Positions 1 through 8,166 of a stretch of DNA of 64,000 bases are shown piece after piece. Within the stretch, counting starts at the first letter, position 1. Each line of letters opens with the position of its first letter. The notes under the pieces were generated by a model, which saw only the letters and a program-made list of their open reading frames with translations, did not search any database and was not told the origin of the DNA. Source of the stretch: Rhizobium sp. ZPR4 (GTDB lineage Bacteria > Pseudomonadota > Alphaproteobacteria > Rhizobiales > Rhizobiaceae). The DNA lies in NCBI RefSeq assembly GCF_040215725.1, contig NZ_CP157967.1, forward strand, positions 3,894,001 to 3,958,000. Direction: 5' to 3'. The position numbers and the translations under genes are program-made.

Positions 1-23
1 CGGCAGCGTAACGAATCTCGGGG

Positions 24-374
24 TTGCCCTTGCCGCTCGAACTCTCCGCCTCGCAGGCTCTAGGCCTCTGGCATGGCGTGACGCTCGCTCAGGTGCGCCG
101 CGAGGATCATGATTTGACGCTGCGGCAGACGGCGATCCTGCTGCAGATCTATCTTGTGCCGCCGCCCCATACCGTGCGGGGCCTCGCCGCGACCCTCGGC
201 GTCACAAAACCAGTCATTACGCGGGCGCTCGACACCATGGGCCTGATGGGATTGGTCGACCGCGTGCGCGACGATCGCGATCGCCGCAACGTCATCATTA
301 AGCGAACAGTCACCGGTGCGCTCTATCTTGAAAAACTCGGCGATCTCGTCATCGAGCACGGCCGCAAATTGTAG
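24..374 (+). CDS. MarR-type winged-helix transcriptional regulator
   Basis: Short (116 aa) DNA-binding protein. The central part (about residues 50-95) reads as a winged helix: a recognition-helix segment TKPVITRALDTM followed by a wing DRVRDDRDRRN with the basic DxRxxR pattern typical of MarR. An in-frame stop at 9-11 shows that the gene begins inside the window. The candidate starts are TTG at 24 or TTG at 30, and no strong ribosome binding site is visible. It is shorter than usual MarR proteins (about 140 aa), with little room for the N-terminal dimerisation helix. The C40 peptidase follows 15 nt downstream on the same strand, so the two are probably cotranscribed. Target unknown. Confidence 0.8.
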   Translation: MPLPLELSASQALGLWHGVTLAQVRREDHDLTLRQTAILLQIYLVPPPHTVRGLAATLGVTKPVITRALDTMGLMGLVDRVRDDRDRRNVIIKRTVTGALYLEKLGDLVIEHGRKL

Positions 375-389
375 TCTGGGAATTTCGTC

Positions 390-1244
390 ATGACGCTCGA
401 CCGCCGTCTCAATGCTTTCAGGCCCGATCTTGCCGAGGCCTCTCTCAAGGGCAAGGTCGAAGCCGAGCGCTTCGTCGAGGGCAGCAGCGCGCGCGTCACG
501 ATACCTGTCATCGCGCTTCGGCCGAAGCCGGATCTTGCCTCAGGCATCGATACCGAGCTCTTGATGGGCGAAGAGGTGACGGTATTCGAGCGCCGCGATG
601 GCTGGTGCTGGGTCAAGGCTCTGGCGGACGGTTATGTCGGCTATCTCCCGGAGACGGTAATCAAGGAAGGCGCAGCCACGCCGACCCACGTCGTCATCCC
701 GCAGCGCACTTTCCTCTATCCCGAGCCGGAGCTGCGCAAGCCGCATGCCGCAATCCTCTCCATGGGCAGTCTCGTACATGTGACCGGTACCGCAGAGGCG
801 CGGGGCAATCACTATGTCGTCCTGGAGGATGGCACCGCGATCTTCGCCAGGCATGTGCAACCGGTCGGCGATAACCGGGGCGGCGACTTTGTCGAGGTCG
901 CCTTACGCTTTCTGGAGACGCCCTATCTCTGGGGCGGCCGCTCGGGCCTCGGTATCGATTGCTCCGGCCTCGTGCAGTTGGCGCTGTCGATGACGGGCCG
1001 TGCCGCTCCGCGGGATACCGACATGCAGGCCGCAGGCCTCGGCCAGCCGATCGAGCGCGAGGAGCTGAAGCGCGGCGATTTCGTCTTCTGGAAGGGTCAT
1101 GTCGCAATCATGGAAGATCCGGAAACCATCGTCCACGCCAACGGCCATACCATGACCGTCGCCCGCGAGAATTTCGACGCGGCCATCGAACGGATCGGTT
1201 GGCTCTATGAGCGGCCGACCGGCTATCGCCGTTTCATCGACTGA
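390..1244 (+). CDS. NlpC/P60 (C40) cell-wall peptidase with SH3-like domains
   Basis: 284-residue cysteine peptidase of the kind that cleaves gamma-D-glutamyl-diamino acid bonds in peptidoglycan stem peptides. The N-terminal half (about residues 35-155) carries two SH3-like segments, for example GWCWVKALADGYVGYLP. The C-terminal C40 domain begins near residue 165, with WGGRSGLGIDCSGLVQ giving catalytic Cys191, GHVAIM giving His237 and VHANGH giving the third polar residue near 249. No signal peptide is seen at the N-terminus, so export, if any, is by another route. It lies 15 nt behind the MarR gene. Family assignment is firm; the exact bond cleaved is inferred from the family. Confidence 0.93.
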   Translation: MTLDRRLNAFRPDLAEASLKGKVEAERFVEGSSARVTIPVIALRPKPDLASGIDTELLMGEEVTVFERRDGWCWVKALADGYVGYLPETVIKEGAATPTHVVIPQRTFLYPEPELRKPHAAILSMGSLVHVTGTAEARGNHYVVLEDGTAIFARHVQPVGDNRGGDFVEVALRFLETPYLWGGRSGLGIDCSGLVQLALSMTGRAAPRDTDMQAAGLGQPIEREELKRGDFVFWKGHVAIMEDPETIVHANGHTMTVARENFDAAIERIGWLYERPTGYRRFID

Positions 1245-1253
1245 TTGCGCTCC

Positions 1254-1278
1254 GGAACCGTCTTTTCTCCCGTTCGTT
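1254..1278 (+). promoter_or_regulatory. EcfG-type general stress promoter (GGAAC-N16-CGTT)
   Basis: GGAAC at 1254-1258 and CGTT at 1275-1278 are separated by exactly 16 nt. This matches the alphaproteobacterial general stress sigma factor EcfG consensus. It lies 40 nt upstream of the ATG at 1319. The site is seen directly; its use by EcfG is inference. Confidence 0.72.
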
Positions 1279-1318
1279 ATCTTTCTGATCGAGATATCCT
1301 ATCGAGAGGAGAAAACTC

Positions 1319-1558
1319 ATGCCCATTACGGCCATGGAAAAGACGGTTCGGGATATTCTGTTCGACAGTCACCTACGCAAAAGCGGCAAGATCGACAGGC
1401 TGCGCGAGCTGCGCAGCGAGGCTCGGGCTATTCAGCGTGCCGGCAGCGAAAGCTCGATGAGCGCCGATGACGGCCTGCAGGACGATTTGCGCGTGATTGA
1501 AAAAGCATTGCACGATCTGGATGCCGATATCTCGCACAGGGGCGCCGCGACCTTGTAG
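1319..1558 (+). CDS. small hypothetical protein, probable stress-regulated
   Basis: 79-residue charged, mostly helical-looking protein with no signal peptide or membrane segment. ATG at 1319 is chosen because of GAGAGGAG eight bases upstream; an internal ATG at 1334 is the alternative. The family is not recognised. An EcfG-type promoter sits 40 nt upstream, so induction by general stress is likely. The middle is rich in Arg/Glu (RLRELRSEARAIQR) and the end in Asp/Leu heptad-like spacing, compatible with a short coiled coil. It ends 34 nt before the convergent EamA gene. Coding status is supported by the ribosome binding site plus promoter; function unknown. Confidence 0.68.
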   Translation: MPITAMEKTVRDILFDSHLRKSGKIDRLRELRSEARAIQRAGSESSMSADDGLQDDLRVIEKALHDLDADISHRGAATL

Positions 1559-1592
1559 CCGCTGCTGTTGTCGGCGCTTGTGGTGCCGATGG

Positions 1593-2519
1593 TTAAGGCG
1601 TGCGAGGGCGCGCGATCCAGATGCCGGCGACAATGACGATGCCGCCGAGGGCCTGCAGCAGCGTGACGTTTTCGCCAAACAGGAACCAGGCAAAAAGCGC
1701 GGCTGCGATCGATTCCAGGAAAATGACGAGCGAGGAGAAAACGGTCGGCAGTCGTCCGAGCGCGACCGAAAGCAGGCCTTGTCCGCCGGCGTGGCTGATG
1801 AGGCCGAGCGCCAGAAGCACACACCATCCCGAAATCGATTGCGGCAATATCCGCGGTTCGAAAAAGAAGGCGACGAGGAACAGGATCGTCGCGGTGATGA
1901 CGCTCAATTCAAAGGTGACGCGCGCGGCATTCGTCCCGGGGCGAGCGGCACCGACCGCCAGAAAATAAAGACCGAAGAAGGCTCCGGTGATGATGGCAAG
2001 AGCATCGCCGACGGCGCGGTCCGGATTGAACGCCAGGCTCTGGACCACAAGTGCCGTGCCGCCCGCAAGGCAGACGAGAAGCCCGAGAAGCGTAGTGCGA
2101 CCGACCCTTTGCCTCAGCAGGAGCCAGCCGAAGATCACGACCCATAGCGGCGCCATCGTTGCGAAGAAGGTGGCGTTGGCGATCGTCGTCCGCATGATCG
2201 AGAGATGCCAGAAGAACAAGTCGCCCGTGAAGGCGATGCCGGCGAGAATGGTCGGCATCGTGAAGCTGGCGCGAGGCGCACTGGGCTCCGTGACCTCCGC
2301 GTAGCGCATCCATACCCAAAGGATCGGCAGCGCCAAAAAGACACGCCAGAAGGCGCTGGCGAAAGGCCCGACATCGGCAAGGCGCACGAGGCTCGGCGAA
2401 ATGCTCATTGCCAGCGCCGCGAGAAGCATCGCCACGACACCAAGGAGAAAACCTCTCGAATCGGCACTCTCGCCGATGCCAGGGCTGCGCATATCGTATT
2501 CGGTGTCTGGTTGTGACAT
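1593..2519 (-). CDS. EamA/DMT-family transporter
   Basis: 308-residue drug/metabolite transporter with ten hydrophobic segments arranged as two EamA repeats (about residues 25-160 and 170-305). The first repeat includes LVRLADVGPFASAFWR, a classic EamA helix with Pro/Phe/Arg. The protein is inner-membrane and probably exports an amino acid or small metabolite; the substrate cannot be read from sequence. The start ATG has AAAGG 9 nt upstream. It is divergent from the Lrp/AsnC regulator at 2644 with a 124-nt shared control region. This arrangement often means the regulator senses an amino acid and controls the exporter. Confidence 0.92.
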   Translation of the reverse strand: MSQPDTEYDMRSPGIGESADSRGFLLGVVAMLLAALAMSISPSLVRLADVGPFASAFWRVFLALPILWVWMRYAEVTEPSAPRASFTMPTILAGIAFTGDLFFWHLSIMRTTIANATFFATMAPLWVVIFGWLLLRQRVGRTTLLGLLVCLAGGTALVVQSLAFNPDRAVGDALAIITGAFFGLYFLAVGAARPGTNAARVTFELSVITATILFLVAFFFEPRILPQSISGWCVLLALGLISHAGGQGLLSVALGRLPTVFSSLVIFLESIAAALFAWFLFGENVTLLQALGGIVIVAGIWIARPRTP

Positions 2520-2643
2520 TCTCGTGCCTTTGCAAGTCAGATGATTTGTGGCGCAAAGCTAGTACGTAGGGGAAGAGGATTTAGCTCCATTTTGACGGCT
2601 TTCATGCAATTTTGTTTCCTCTTTGCGATAAGGATGTATTGAA

Positions 2644-3123
2644 ATGCGCAAACCCGCCGATCTCGATGAGTTCGACCTGGCGATTCTCGAGATTCTCCAA
2701 AAGGACAGCGCGGTTCCGCAACGCGAGATCGGCGAACGGGTCAACCTCTCAGCAGCTGCCGTGCAGCGGCGCATCAAGCGCATGCAGGAAAGCGGCGTCA
2801 TTCAGGCCAATATCGCGGTTGTCGATCCGGCAGCGGTGGGCCTGCCGATCACCATCGTCGTTGAGGTGCATATCGCGAACGAACGCTATGACCTGATCAA
2901 CGCCATCAAGCGCAGCTTCGTGGAAGCGCCTGAGGTCCAGCAGTGCTACGGGGTCACCGGGGAGGCCGACTTCGTGCTCATCGTCGTCGTCGCCACCATG
3001 TCTGCCTATGAGGACGTTGCCCGGCGTCTTTTCTATGACAATCCGAATGTCACGAAATTCAAGTCGCTCGTCACCATGGATCGGGTGAAGATCGGCCTGT
3101 CCCTGCCGTTGTCGCTCGACTAG
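2644..3123 (+). CDS. Lrp/AsnC-family transcriptional regulator
   Basis: 159-residue feast/famine regulator. The N-terminal helix-turn-helix (residues about 5-55) is typical of AsnC: LDEFDLAILEILQKDSAVPQ, then the recognition region VNLSAAAVQRRIKRMQESGVI. The C-terminal RAM/AsnC ligand-binding domain (about 70-150) contains the VQQCYGVTGEADFVLIV core that binds amino acids at the dimer interface. The ATG is preceded by AAGGAT. It is divergent from an EamA transporter, so it may control that gene and itself. Effector amino acid unknown. Confidence 0.94.
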   Translation: MRKPADLDEFDLAILEILQKDSAVPQREIGERVNLSAAAVQRRIKRMQESGVIQANIAVVDPAAVGLPITIVVEVHIANERYDLINAIKRSFVEAPEVQQCYGVTGEADFVLIVVVATMSAYEDVARRLFYDNPNVTKFKSLVTMDRVKIGLSLPLSLD

Positions 3124-3144
3124 CTCAAAACGGGATGCGATCTG

Positions 3145-4536
3145 TCACCCCGGCCGCTTCGGCCAGTTCGTCACGCCACCGCTCCAGTCCTCGAAGGCCT
3201 TCGAGAGGCGAAGCACCAGCATGTCGTCGAAGCGCGGGCCGACGATCTGCATGCCGATCGGCATGCCGGAGCGGGAGAAGCCGCAATTGATCGATGCGGC
3301 CGGCTGCTCCGACATATTCCACGGAACGGTGAAGGCGATGTGTTCGAAAGGCTGCGCCGGGTCGTTGGTGGGGGAAGCCCATTCGGCGGGATAGGAGACG
3401 ATCGGATTGCTTGGCGAAAGCACGGCGTCCACGTCTGAGAAGAGCCTGCCGCAGCTCTTGCGCATCTCGTAGGTCTGGTTGAAGCCGCGAACGGCATCGA
3501 CGCCGCTGATATCGGCGCCGCCCTTCGCCCAGCTATAGATATAGGGCAGGATGCTGTTGCGGCGTTCCTCGCTCAATGCTGTCATGTCGCCCCAGAAGCG
3601 GGCGCGCCAGAAGGCATCAAGTCCGTCAAGCATCTGCCTGGTCAGCACCGGCGCGACGTCGACGATGATGGCGCCTGCTTCTTCGAAACGTTTGGCGGCG
3701 GCAACGACCGCATCGCGTATCTCCTCGTCGACAGGCAGGCCGCAGCCGGCATCCAGCATCAGGCCGATCTTCATGCCCCGGACGTCGATATCGAGATCCA
3801 TCCACTCGATGTTATCAGGCGCGAGGCTGGTGCAGTCGCGCCAGTCGGGCCGCGAAAGCGTCGCCATGGAAAAGGCAGCATCCTCGACAGTGCGGGTCAT
3901 TGGTCCGGCGCAGCGCCCGAGATAATAGGGATCGATCGGAATGCGGCCATTGCTCGGCTTGAAGCCGAAAATGCCGGTCCACCCTGCCGGCAGGCGTATC
4001 GAGCCGCCAATATCGGTGCCGATATGCAGCGGTCCGTAGCCGGCTGCCGCGGCCGCCGACGCACCGGCGCTGGAGCCGCCCGGATTTTGGCTCGGGTCCC
4101 ACGGATTGCGGCTGAGCTTGTGAAAGCTGGAAAGGCCTGATGACAGCATGCCGTAATCGGGGCAGGTGGTTTTCGCGAAAATCACCGCACCGTCCTCGCG
4201 CATCCGGGCGGCGATCGGCGCGTCCTCGGCGGCAGGGACGAGCTCGACGGCCGCCGTGCCGAGCGGCACCGGCTGGCCCTTGGTGGCGATCAGTTCCTTC
4301 AGCGTCACCGGAATGCCGTCCAGTGTCCCAAGCGGTGCACCCTTCGCCCAGCGCTCTGTCGAAGCGGCTGCCTGCTTGCGTGCATCCTCGGGGTCATAGG
4401 CATAGAGAGCAGCGATAGTCGGCTCCCATGCCTCGATATGCGTCTCGAGCGCCAGCCAGTATTCGCTGGGAGACAGGCTCTTGTCGGCGAACTTGCGTCG
4501 GAGGTCTCGGATGGAAAGATCGGTAGGTTCGGTCAT
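3145..4536 (-). CDS. amidase signature family hydrolase
   Basis: 463-residue amidase of the Ser-cisSer-Lys class. Catalytic residues are visible: Lys80 in GIPVTLKELIAT, cis-Ser155 in NPGGSSAGAS and nucleophile Ser179 in GTDIGGSIRLPA. It hydrolyses a carboxamide to acid and ammonia; the substrate is not predictable from the signature. It lacks the features of GatA in context (no gatB or gatC nearby). It is the last gene of the minus-strand cluster, 23 nt behind the second Dpp-type permease. The imported compound is therefore probably its substrate or a product of it. Confidence 0.9.
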   Translation of the reverse strand: MTEPTDLSIRDLRRKFADKSLSPSEYWLALETHIEAWEPTIAALYAYDPEDARKQAAASTERWAKGAPLGTLDGIPVTLKELIATKGQPVPLGTAAVELVPAAEDAPIAARMREDGAVIFAKTTCPDYGMLSSGLSSFHKLSRNPWDPSQNPGGSSAGASAAAAAGYGPLHIGTDIGGSIRLPAGWTGIFGFKPSNGRIPIDPYYLGRCAGPMTRTVEDAAFSMATLSRPDWRDCTSLAPDNIEWMDLDIDVRGMKIGLMLDAGCGLPVDEEIRDAVVAAAKRFEEAGAIIVDVAPVLTRQMLDGLDAFWRARFWGDMTALSEERRNSILPYIYSWAKGGADISGVDAVRGFNQTYEMRKSCGRLFSDVDAVLSPSNPIVSYPAEWASPTNDPAQPFEHIAFTVPWNMSEQPAASINCGFSRSGMPIGMQIVGPRFDDMLVLRLSKAFEDWSGGVTNWPKRPG

Positions 4537-4559
4537 GATCTATACTCTTTATCTCTCAA

Positions 4560-5426
4560 TCAGCGTGTCGCCTCGCGTGGGTCGAGGAGATCGCGCAGCC
4601 CGTCGCCGAGCAGGTTGAAGCCAAGCACGGAGAGCGCGATGGCAAGCCCTGGGAGGAGGGCGAGCCACGGCGCGACGTGGAAATAGGTTTGTGCGTCGGC
4701 CAGCATTCGTCCCCAGGTCGGTGCCGGCGGCGGCACGCTCAGACCCAGGAAGGCAAGCCCGGCCTCCGTCAGGATCGCAAGACCAAGCTGGATCGTCGCC
4801 TGGACGATGATGCTGCCCATGATGTTCGGCAGGACATGGCGCAGCGTGATGGAAAGTTGCGTATTGCCGATGGCGCGTGCCGCCAGCACATAGTCCCGGC
4901 TCCAGGCCTGCAAGGCCGAGCCGAGTGCGACGCGGGCAAAGACCGGCACCATGAAGACGGCAATGGCGATGATGGCCGTCATGCGCCCGGTTCCAAGAAA
5001 CGCACCGAGGATCATGGCCGAAAGAATCGGCGGCAGCGCGAAGATCACGTCGCAGGCGCGCATGACAAGCGCCTCGAACAGGCCGCGTTGCGCAGCGGCG
5101 GAGACACCGATGATCGTTCCGATCGTCCCGCCGATCGCGACTGATGACACCGAGATCGACAGCGAATTCCAGCAGCCAGCCATCAGCATCGACAGGATGT
5201 CGTGGCCAAGCTGATCGGTGCCGAGAAGCCCGAAGCCGAAGGGGGGCTCCAGTTTGTGGGTGATCTGCATCTTCGCTGGCGGCACCGGTGTCCAGAACAA
5301 TGAGACGATGGCGACGCCGACGAGAGCAAGGATGATAAAAGCACCGACCATGAGGTTCGCGCGTCGCAATGTCCGAAAACGGCGGCGGGAGGGCTGGGTG
5401 GCAGCTCCGGTTTCAGCAATGCTCAT
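4560..5426 (-). CDS. ABC transporter permease, DppC/OppC type
   Basis: 288-residue inner-membrane permease with a cytoplasmic N-terminal tail of about 25 residues, a first membrane helix (MVGAFIILALVGVAIVSLF), a periplasmic loop carrying FGLLGTDQLGHDILS typical of DppC, and the binding-protein-dependent transport domain. The EAA loop YVLAARAIGNTQLSITLRHVLP docks the ATPase. The ATG overlaps the stop of the upstream permease by 4 nt, so translation is coupled. The amidase follows 23 nt downstream. Transport of peptides, amides or related compounds is inferred from family and neighbours. No ATP-binding subunit gene is in this cluster. Confidence 0.93.
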   Translation of the reverse strand: MSIAETGAATQPSRRRFRTLRRANLMVGAFIILALVGVAIVSLFWTPVPPAKMQITHKLEPPFGFGLLGTDQLGHDILSMLMAGCWNSLSISVSSVAIGGTIGTIIGVSAAAQRGLFEALVMRACDVIFALPPILSAMILGAFLGTGRMTAIIAIAVFMVPVFARVALGSALQAWSRDYVLAARAIGNTQLSITLRHVLPNIMGSIIVQATIQLGLAILTEAGLAFLGLSVPPPAPTWGRMLADAQTYFHVAPWLALLPGLAIALSVLGFNLLGDGLRDLLDPREATR

Positions 5427-6376
5427 CGTGCGCCTCCCGCCCGCAGCCGGGGATCGATGACGAGATAGGAAAGATCCACCAGGAAGTTCACGACGATGAC
5501 GAGGCCGGCAAAGAACAGCACGACATCCTGAAGCACGATCACATCGCGCTGGCTGAGCGCCTGGTAGGCGAGGCGGCCGAGCCCGGGCAGGGTGAAGACG
5601 TTTTCGATCAGCACGGCGCCGGCGACCAGAAAGGTGAATTGCAGCCCGAGAATGGTCAGCACCGGAACCAGCGCATTCGGCACCACATGCCCCCAGAGCA
5701 CGCGGCTGCGCGACAGGCCCTTGGCGATCGCCGTGCGGGCAAAATCCTCATGCAGCGTATCGAGCACAGCCGAGCGTGTCACCCGTGTCAACACCGCCGC
5801 CTGCGGCAGCGCGAGGGCGACGGCAGGCAGCACCAGAGATTTCAGCGCCGGCCACCATCCGCTGTCCCAGCCGGGAAAGCCGCCCGCCGGCATCCAGCCG
5901 AGCGAAGTGGCGAACAAAAGCACCAGCAGCAGGCCGACCCAGAAGCCAGGTACGGCGATGCCCATCTGCGAAAACAGCGTGGCGATGATATCGACGAAGC
6001 CGCCGCGTCTTGCCGCTGCGGCAACGCCGAGCGGCACGGCAACGAGAATGGACAGCACAATGGCAAGGATCGCAAGCGGCAGGGTGACAGCCAGACGCTC
6101 CGCAATGAGGCCCGCGACCGGCACGCCGTAGGTATAGGACGTGCCGAGATCACCCGTCAGCGCGCCGGCTAGCCATTGGCCGTAACGGACGATCAAGGGC
6201 TGGTCTAGGCCCATGCCGTGCCGTAGTGCGGCCAGCGTTTCCGGCGTCGCCGACGTGCCGAGCGTGATGGCGGCGGGATCGCCCGGCAGCAGCGCCATGA
6301 CGGCAAAGACCAGCAGCGAGACGGCAATCAGCGTCAGGATAAGCCCGAAAATCCGACGGATGAGGAGTGCGATCAT
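5423..6376 (-). CDS. ABC transporter permease, DppB/OppB type
   Basis: 317-residue inner-membrane permease. The N-terminal helix MIALLIRRIFGLILTLIAVS and the LPGDPAAITLG loop are characteristic of DppB. The EAA motif lies near FARTAIAKGLSRSRVLWGHVVP. ATG at 6376 is chosen because it gives the standard DppB N-terminus and has GGA nine bases upstream; an ATG at 6397 would add seven residues. It pairs with the overlapping DppC-type gene. It is separated from the solute-binding protein gene by a segment holding a 15-nt tandem repeat and a strong hairpin, which may lower permease expression relative to the binding protein. Confidence 0.92.
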   Translation of the reverse strand: MIALLIRRIFGLILTLIAVSLLVFAVMALLPGDPAAITLGTSATPETLAALRHGMGLDQPLIVRYGQWLAGALTGDLGTSYTYGVPVAGLIAERLAVTLPLAILAIVLSILVAVPLGVAAAARRGGFVDIIATLFSQMGIAVPGFWVGLLLVLLFATSLGWMPAGGFPGWDSGWWPALKSLVLPAVALALPQAAVLTRVTRSAVLDTLHEDFARTAIAKGLSRSRVLWGHVVPNALVPVLTILGLQFTFLVAGAVLIENVFTLPGLGRLAYQALSQRDVIVLQDVVLFFAGLVIVVNFLVDLSYLVIDPRLRAGGAR

Positions 6377-6403
6377 AGCATGTCCATGGCCGATCATGCC
6401 CTA

Positions 6404-6433
6404 GCATCGAAATGGGTGGCATCGAAATGGTTG
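6404..6433. repeat. 15-nt tandem duplication
   Basis: Two adjacent copies of GCATCGAAATGG(G/T)TG, at 6404-6418 and 6419-6433, differing at one base. They lie between the binding-protein and permease genes, directly beside the hairpin. Probably a recent slippage duplication. Confidence 0.85.
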
Positions 6434-6463
6434 GCGGCGGGCGAAACTCTCCGCCCGGCCGCC
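6433..6463 (-). other. intercistronic hairpin between binding-protein and permease genes
   Basis: Arms GGCGGCGGGCG (6433-6443) and CGCCCGGCCGCC (6452-6463) pair with one bulged base. There is no T-run, so this is not a classic terminator. The position after the solute-binding gene is typical of structures that stabilise its mRNA and reduce read-through into the permeases. Confidence 0.6.
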
Positions 6464-6479
6464 CTGCAAGCGAAAGCGA

Positions 6480-8009
6480 TCAGTCTTCCCAGGAAACGTT
6501 GGTCAGCACGTTCGAGGGGATCGGCTCGTTTTCCCAGAGACCCTTAAGTTTCTTGTCCCAGACGCCGAGCTTCGGCATGACGAAGAGGAAGAGCGCCGGC
6601 ACATCTTCGGCAAGAATGCCCTGCGCCTCGCCATAGAGCTTGTTCTGCTCGGTGGGATCGGCCGTCAGCTGGATCTTCTTCATGAGATCGTTGAAGGCCG
6701 GATTCTTGTAGTTGAAGTAATAGGGATCGCGCGAGTAGATATCGATGTCCATCGGCTCGGCATGGGCGACGATGGTCATGTCATAGTTGCGGCCGCTGAA
6801 GACGTCCTGCACCCATTTGGCCGGGAATTCCGTCGGCTCGATGTTCATCGTCACGCCGATATCGGCAAACATCGCCTGCATCACCTGAGCGCTGCGCGGC
6901 GCATAGGCCATCTGCGGTGTCTTGATGGTGAAGGTGAAACCATTTGGATAGCCGGCTTCGGCAAGCAGCGCCTTGGCCTTGGCGGCATCGTAGGGCAGCG
7001 TGCCGGTCAGGTCCTTGTAGCCGGGATCGTTCGGCGTGTAGTGGCTGCCGATCGCCGTGCCGAGGCCGGACCAGGCGCCTTCGATGATTGTTTTGCGGTC
7101 GAGCGCCATCATCAGCGCCTGGCGCACGCGCTTGTCGTCGAAGGGCTTGCGCGTGTTGTTCATGCCGGCCACGACTTTGAGCTCGGTATTGCCGATCTTG
7201 GTCGTGAGCCTGGCATCGCCCTCGAAGGAATTCATGAGTTCAGGCGCGCCGAATTCCGGAAAGGCATCGAGGTCGCCGGCCTTCAGCGCCGCTGCCTCCG
7301 CCTGCGGATCGGCAATGAAACGGAAGGTCACTTTTTCAAGCTTCACATCGACCGACTTGTTCCAGTAGTCCGGGTTTTTGACGAGGTCGACATGGTCGCC
7401 CTTGGCCCAGGAGGAGAATTTGAAGGGCCCGGTGCCGATGGGTGTCGTCTTGTCGTTGGCGGAGGATTTCGGCCCGACCATGACGGAACTCGGCCAGCCG
7501 AGCCAATAGAGCAGGCTGCCGGTCGGCGAGGAGAGATGCAGGACCAGCGTTTCAGCATCCGGCGTGTCGATCGAGGCAATGGTCGAAAAGAAGCGCTTCT
7601 GCGGATTGACGGAATCGGCGCCGCGAGCGCGATCGAGCGTAAACTTGGCGGCGGCGGAATCGAAGGCCTCGCCGTCGTGGAATTTCACGCCGGTCTGCAG
7701 CTTGAACGTATAGGTCAGGCCGTCGGGCGAAATTTCCCAGCTCTTGGCGAGCTGCGGCACGATCTTGCCGCTTTCGTTGATGGCCACCAGTCCTTCGAAA
7801 ATGTTCTGCCAGGTGACCTGACCGATCGCGACGGGGGCAGCGATCGTCGGATCGAGACCGGTCGGCTCGACGCTCATGCCGAGATTGAGTGTCGTCTTCG
7901 CGGCTTCAGCTTGTGTCAGACCCATCATCAGTAGGCCGGCGGAAACTGCAGCGCCACAGGCAAGCCAGCGCGCGACGTCGCCCAGGCTCGGGCGTGAAAA
8001 CTTGGTCAT
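6480..8009 (-). CDS. ABC transporter solute-binding protein, family 5 (peptide/nickel type)
   Basis: 509-residue periplasmic binding protein. ATG at 8009 is preferred because AAGGGA lies at the right distance; an upstream ATG at 8036 lacks one. The N-terminus has an Arg/hydrophobic signal peptide ending near AEA-AKTTL (about residue 37). Mature features of SBP family 5 follow: VEPTGLDPT, WQNIFEGLVAINESGKIVPQLAKSW (written here in part), LTYTFKLQTGVKFHDGEAF and the GTGPFKF-x-GDHVDLVKNPDYW region. It delivers peptides, amides or a related ligand to the two downstream permeases. The ligand is not predictable. The LysR gene lies upstream, with an inverted repeat between them. Confidence 0.93.
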   Translation of the reverse strand: MTKFSRPSLGDVARWLACGAAVSAGLLMMGLTQAEAAKTTLNLGMSVEPTGLDPTIAAPVAIGQVTWQNIFEGLVAINESGKIVPQLAKSWEISPDGLTYTFKLQTGVKFHDGEAFDSAAAKFTLDRARGADSVNPQKRFFSTIASIDTPDAETLVLHLSSPTGSLLYWLGWPSSVMVGPKSSANDKTTPIGTGPFKFSSWAKGDHVDLVKNPDYWNKSVDVKLEKVTFRFIADPQAEAAALKAGDLDAFPEFGAPELMNSFEGDARLTTKIGNTELKVVAGMNNTRKPFDDKRVRQALMMALDRKTIIEGAWSGLGTAIGSHYTPNDPGYKDLTGTLPYDAAKAKALLAEAGYPNGFTFTIKTPQMAYAPRSAQVMQAMFADIGVTMNIEPTEFPAKWVQDVFSGRNYDMTIVAHAEPMDIDIYSRDPYYFNYKNPAFNDLMKKIQLTADPTEQNKLYGEAQGILAEDVPALFLFVMPKLGVWDKKLKGLWENEPIPSNVLTNVSWED

Positions 8010-8119
8010 GTCGGTTCCCTTGCTTTTTGCCCGCATGTCCGGCTTCCCTCCGGCATGCGGTCTTTTTCAGGATAGTGTCATCTCACAGGCGCACACACAA
8101 TTCCGAAAATGTGTGCTCG

Positions 8120-8140
8120 GTGTAGCCGAAACCGCTACAC
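8120..8140. promoter_or_regulatory. inverted repeat upstream of the binding-protein gene
   Basis: GTGTAGC (8120-8126) and GCTACAC (8134-8140) form a perfect 7-bp inverted repeat with a 7-nt spacer. It lies 111 nt upstream of the binding-protein start and just after the LysR stop. It is a candidate operator for the adjacent LysR protein; the spacing is not the classic T-N11-A, so the assignment is tentative. Confidence 0.45.
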
Positions 8141-8166
8141 TGGTTTGGTCTTCTACAGCGTTTCGT

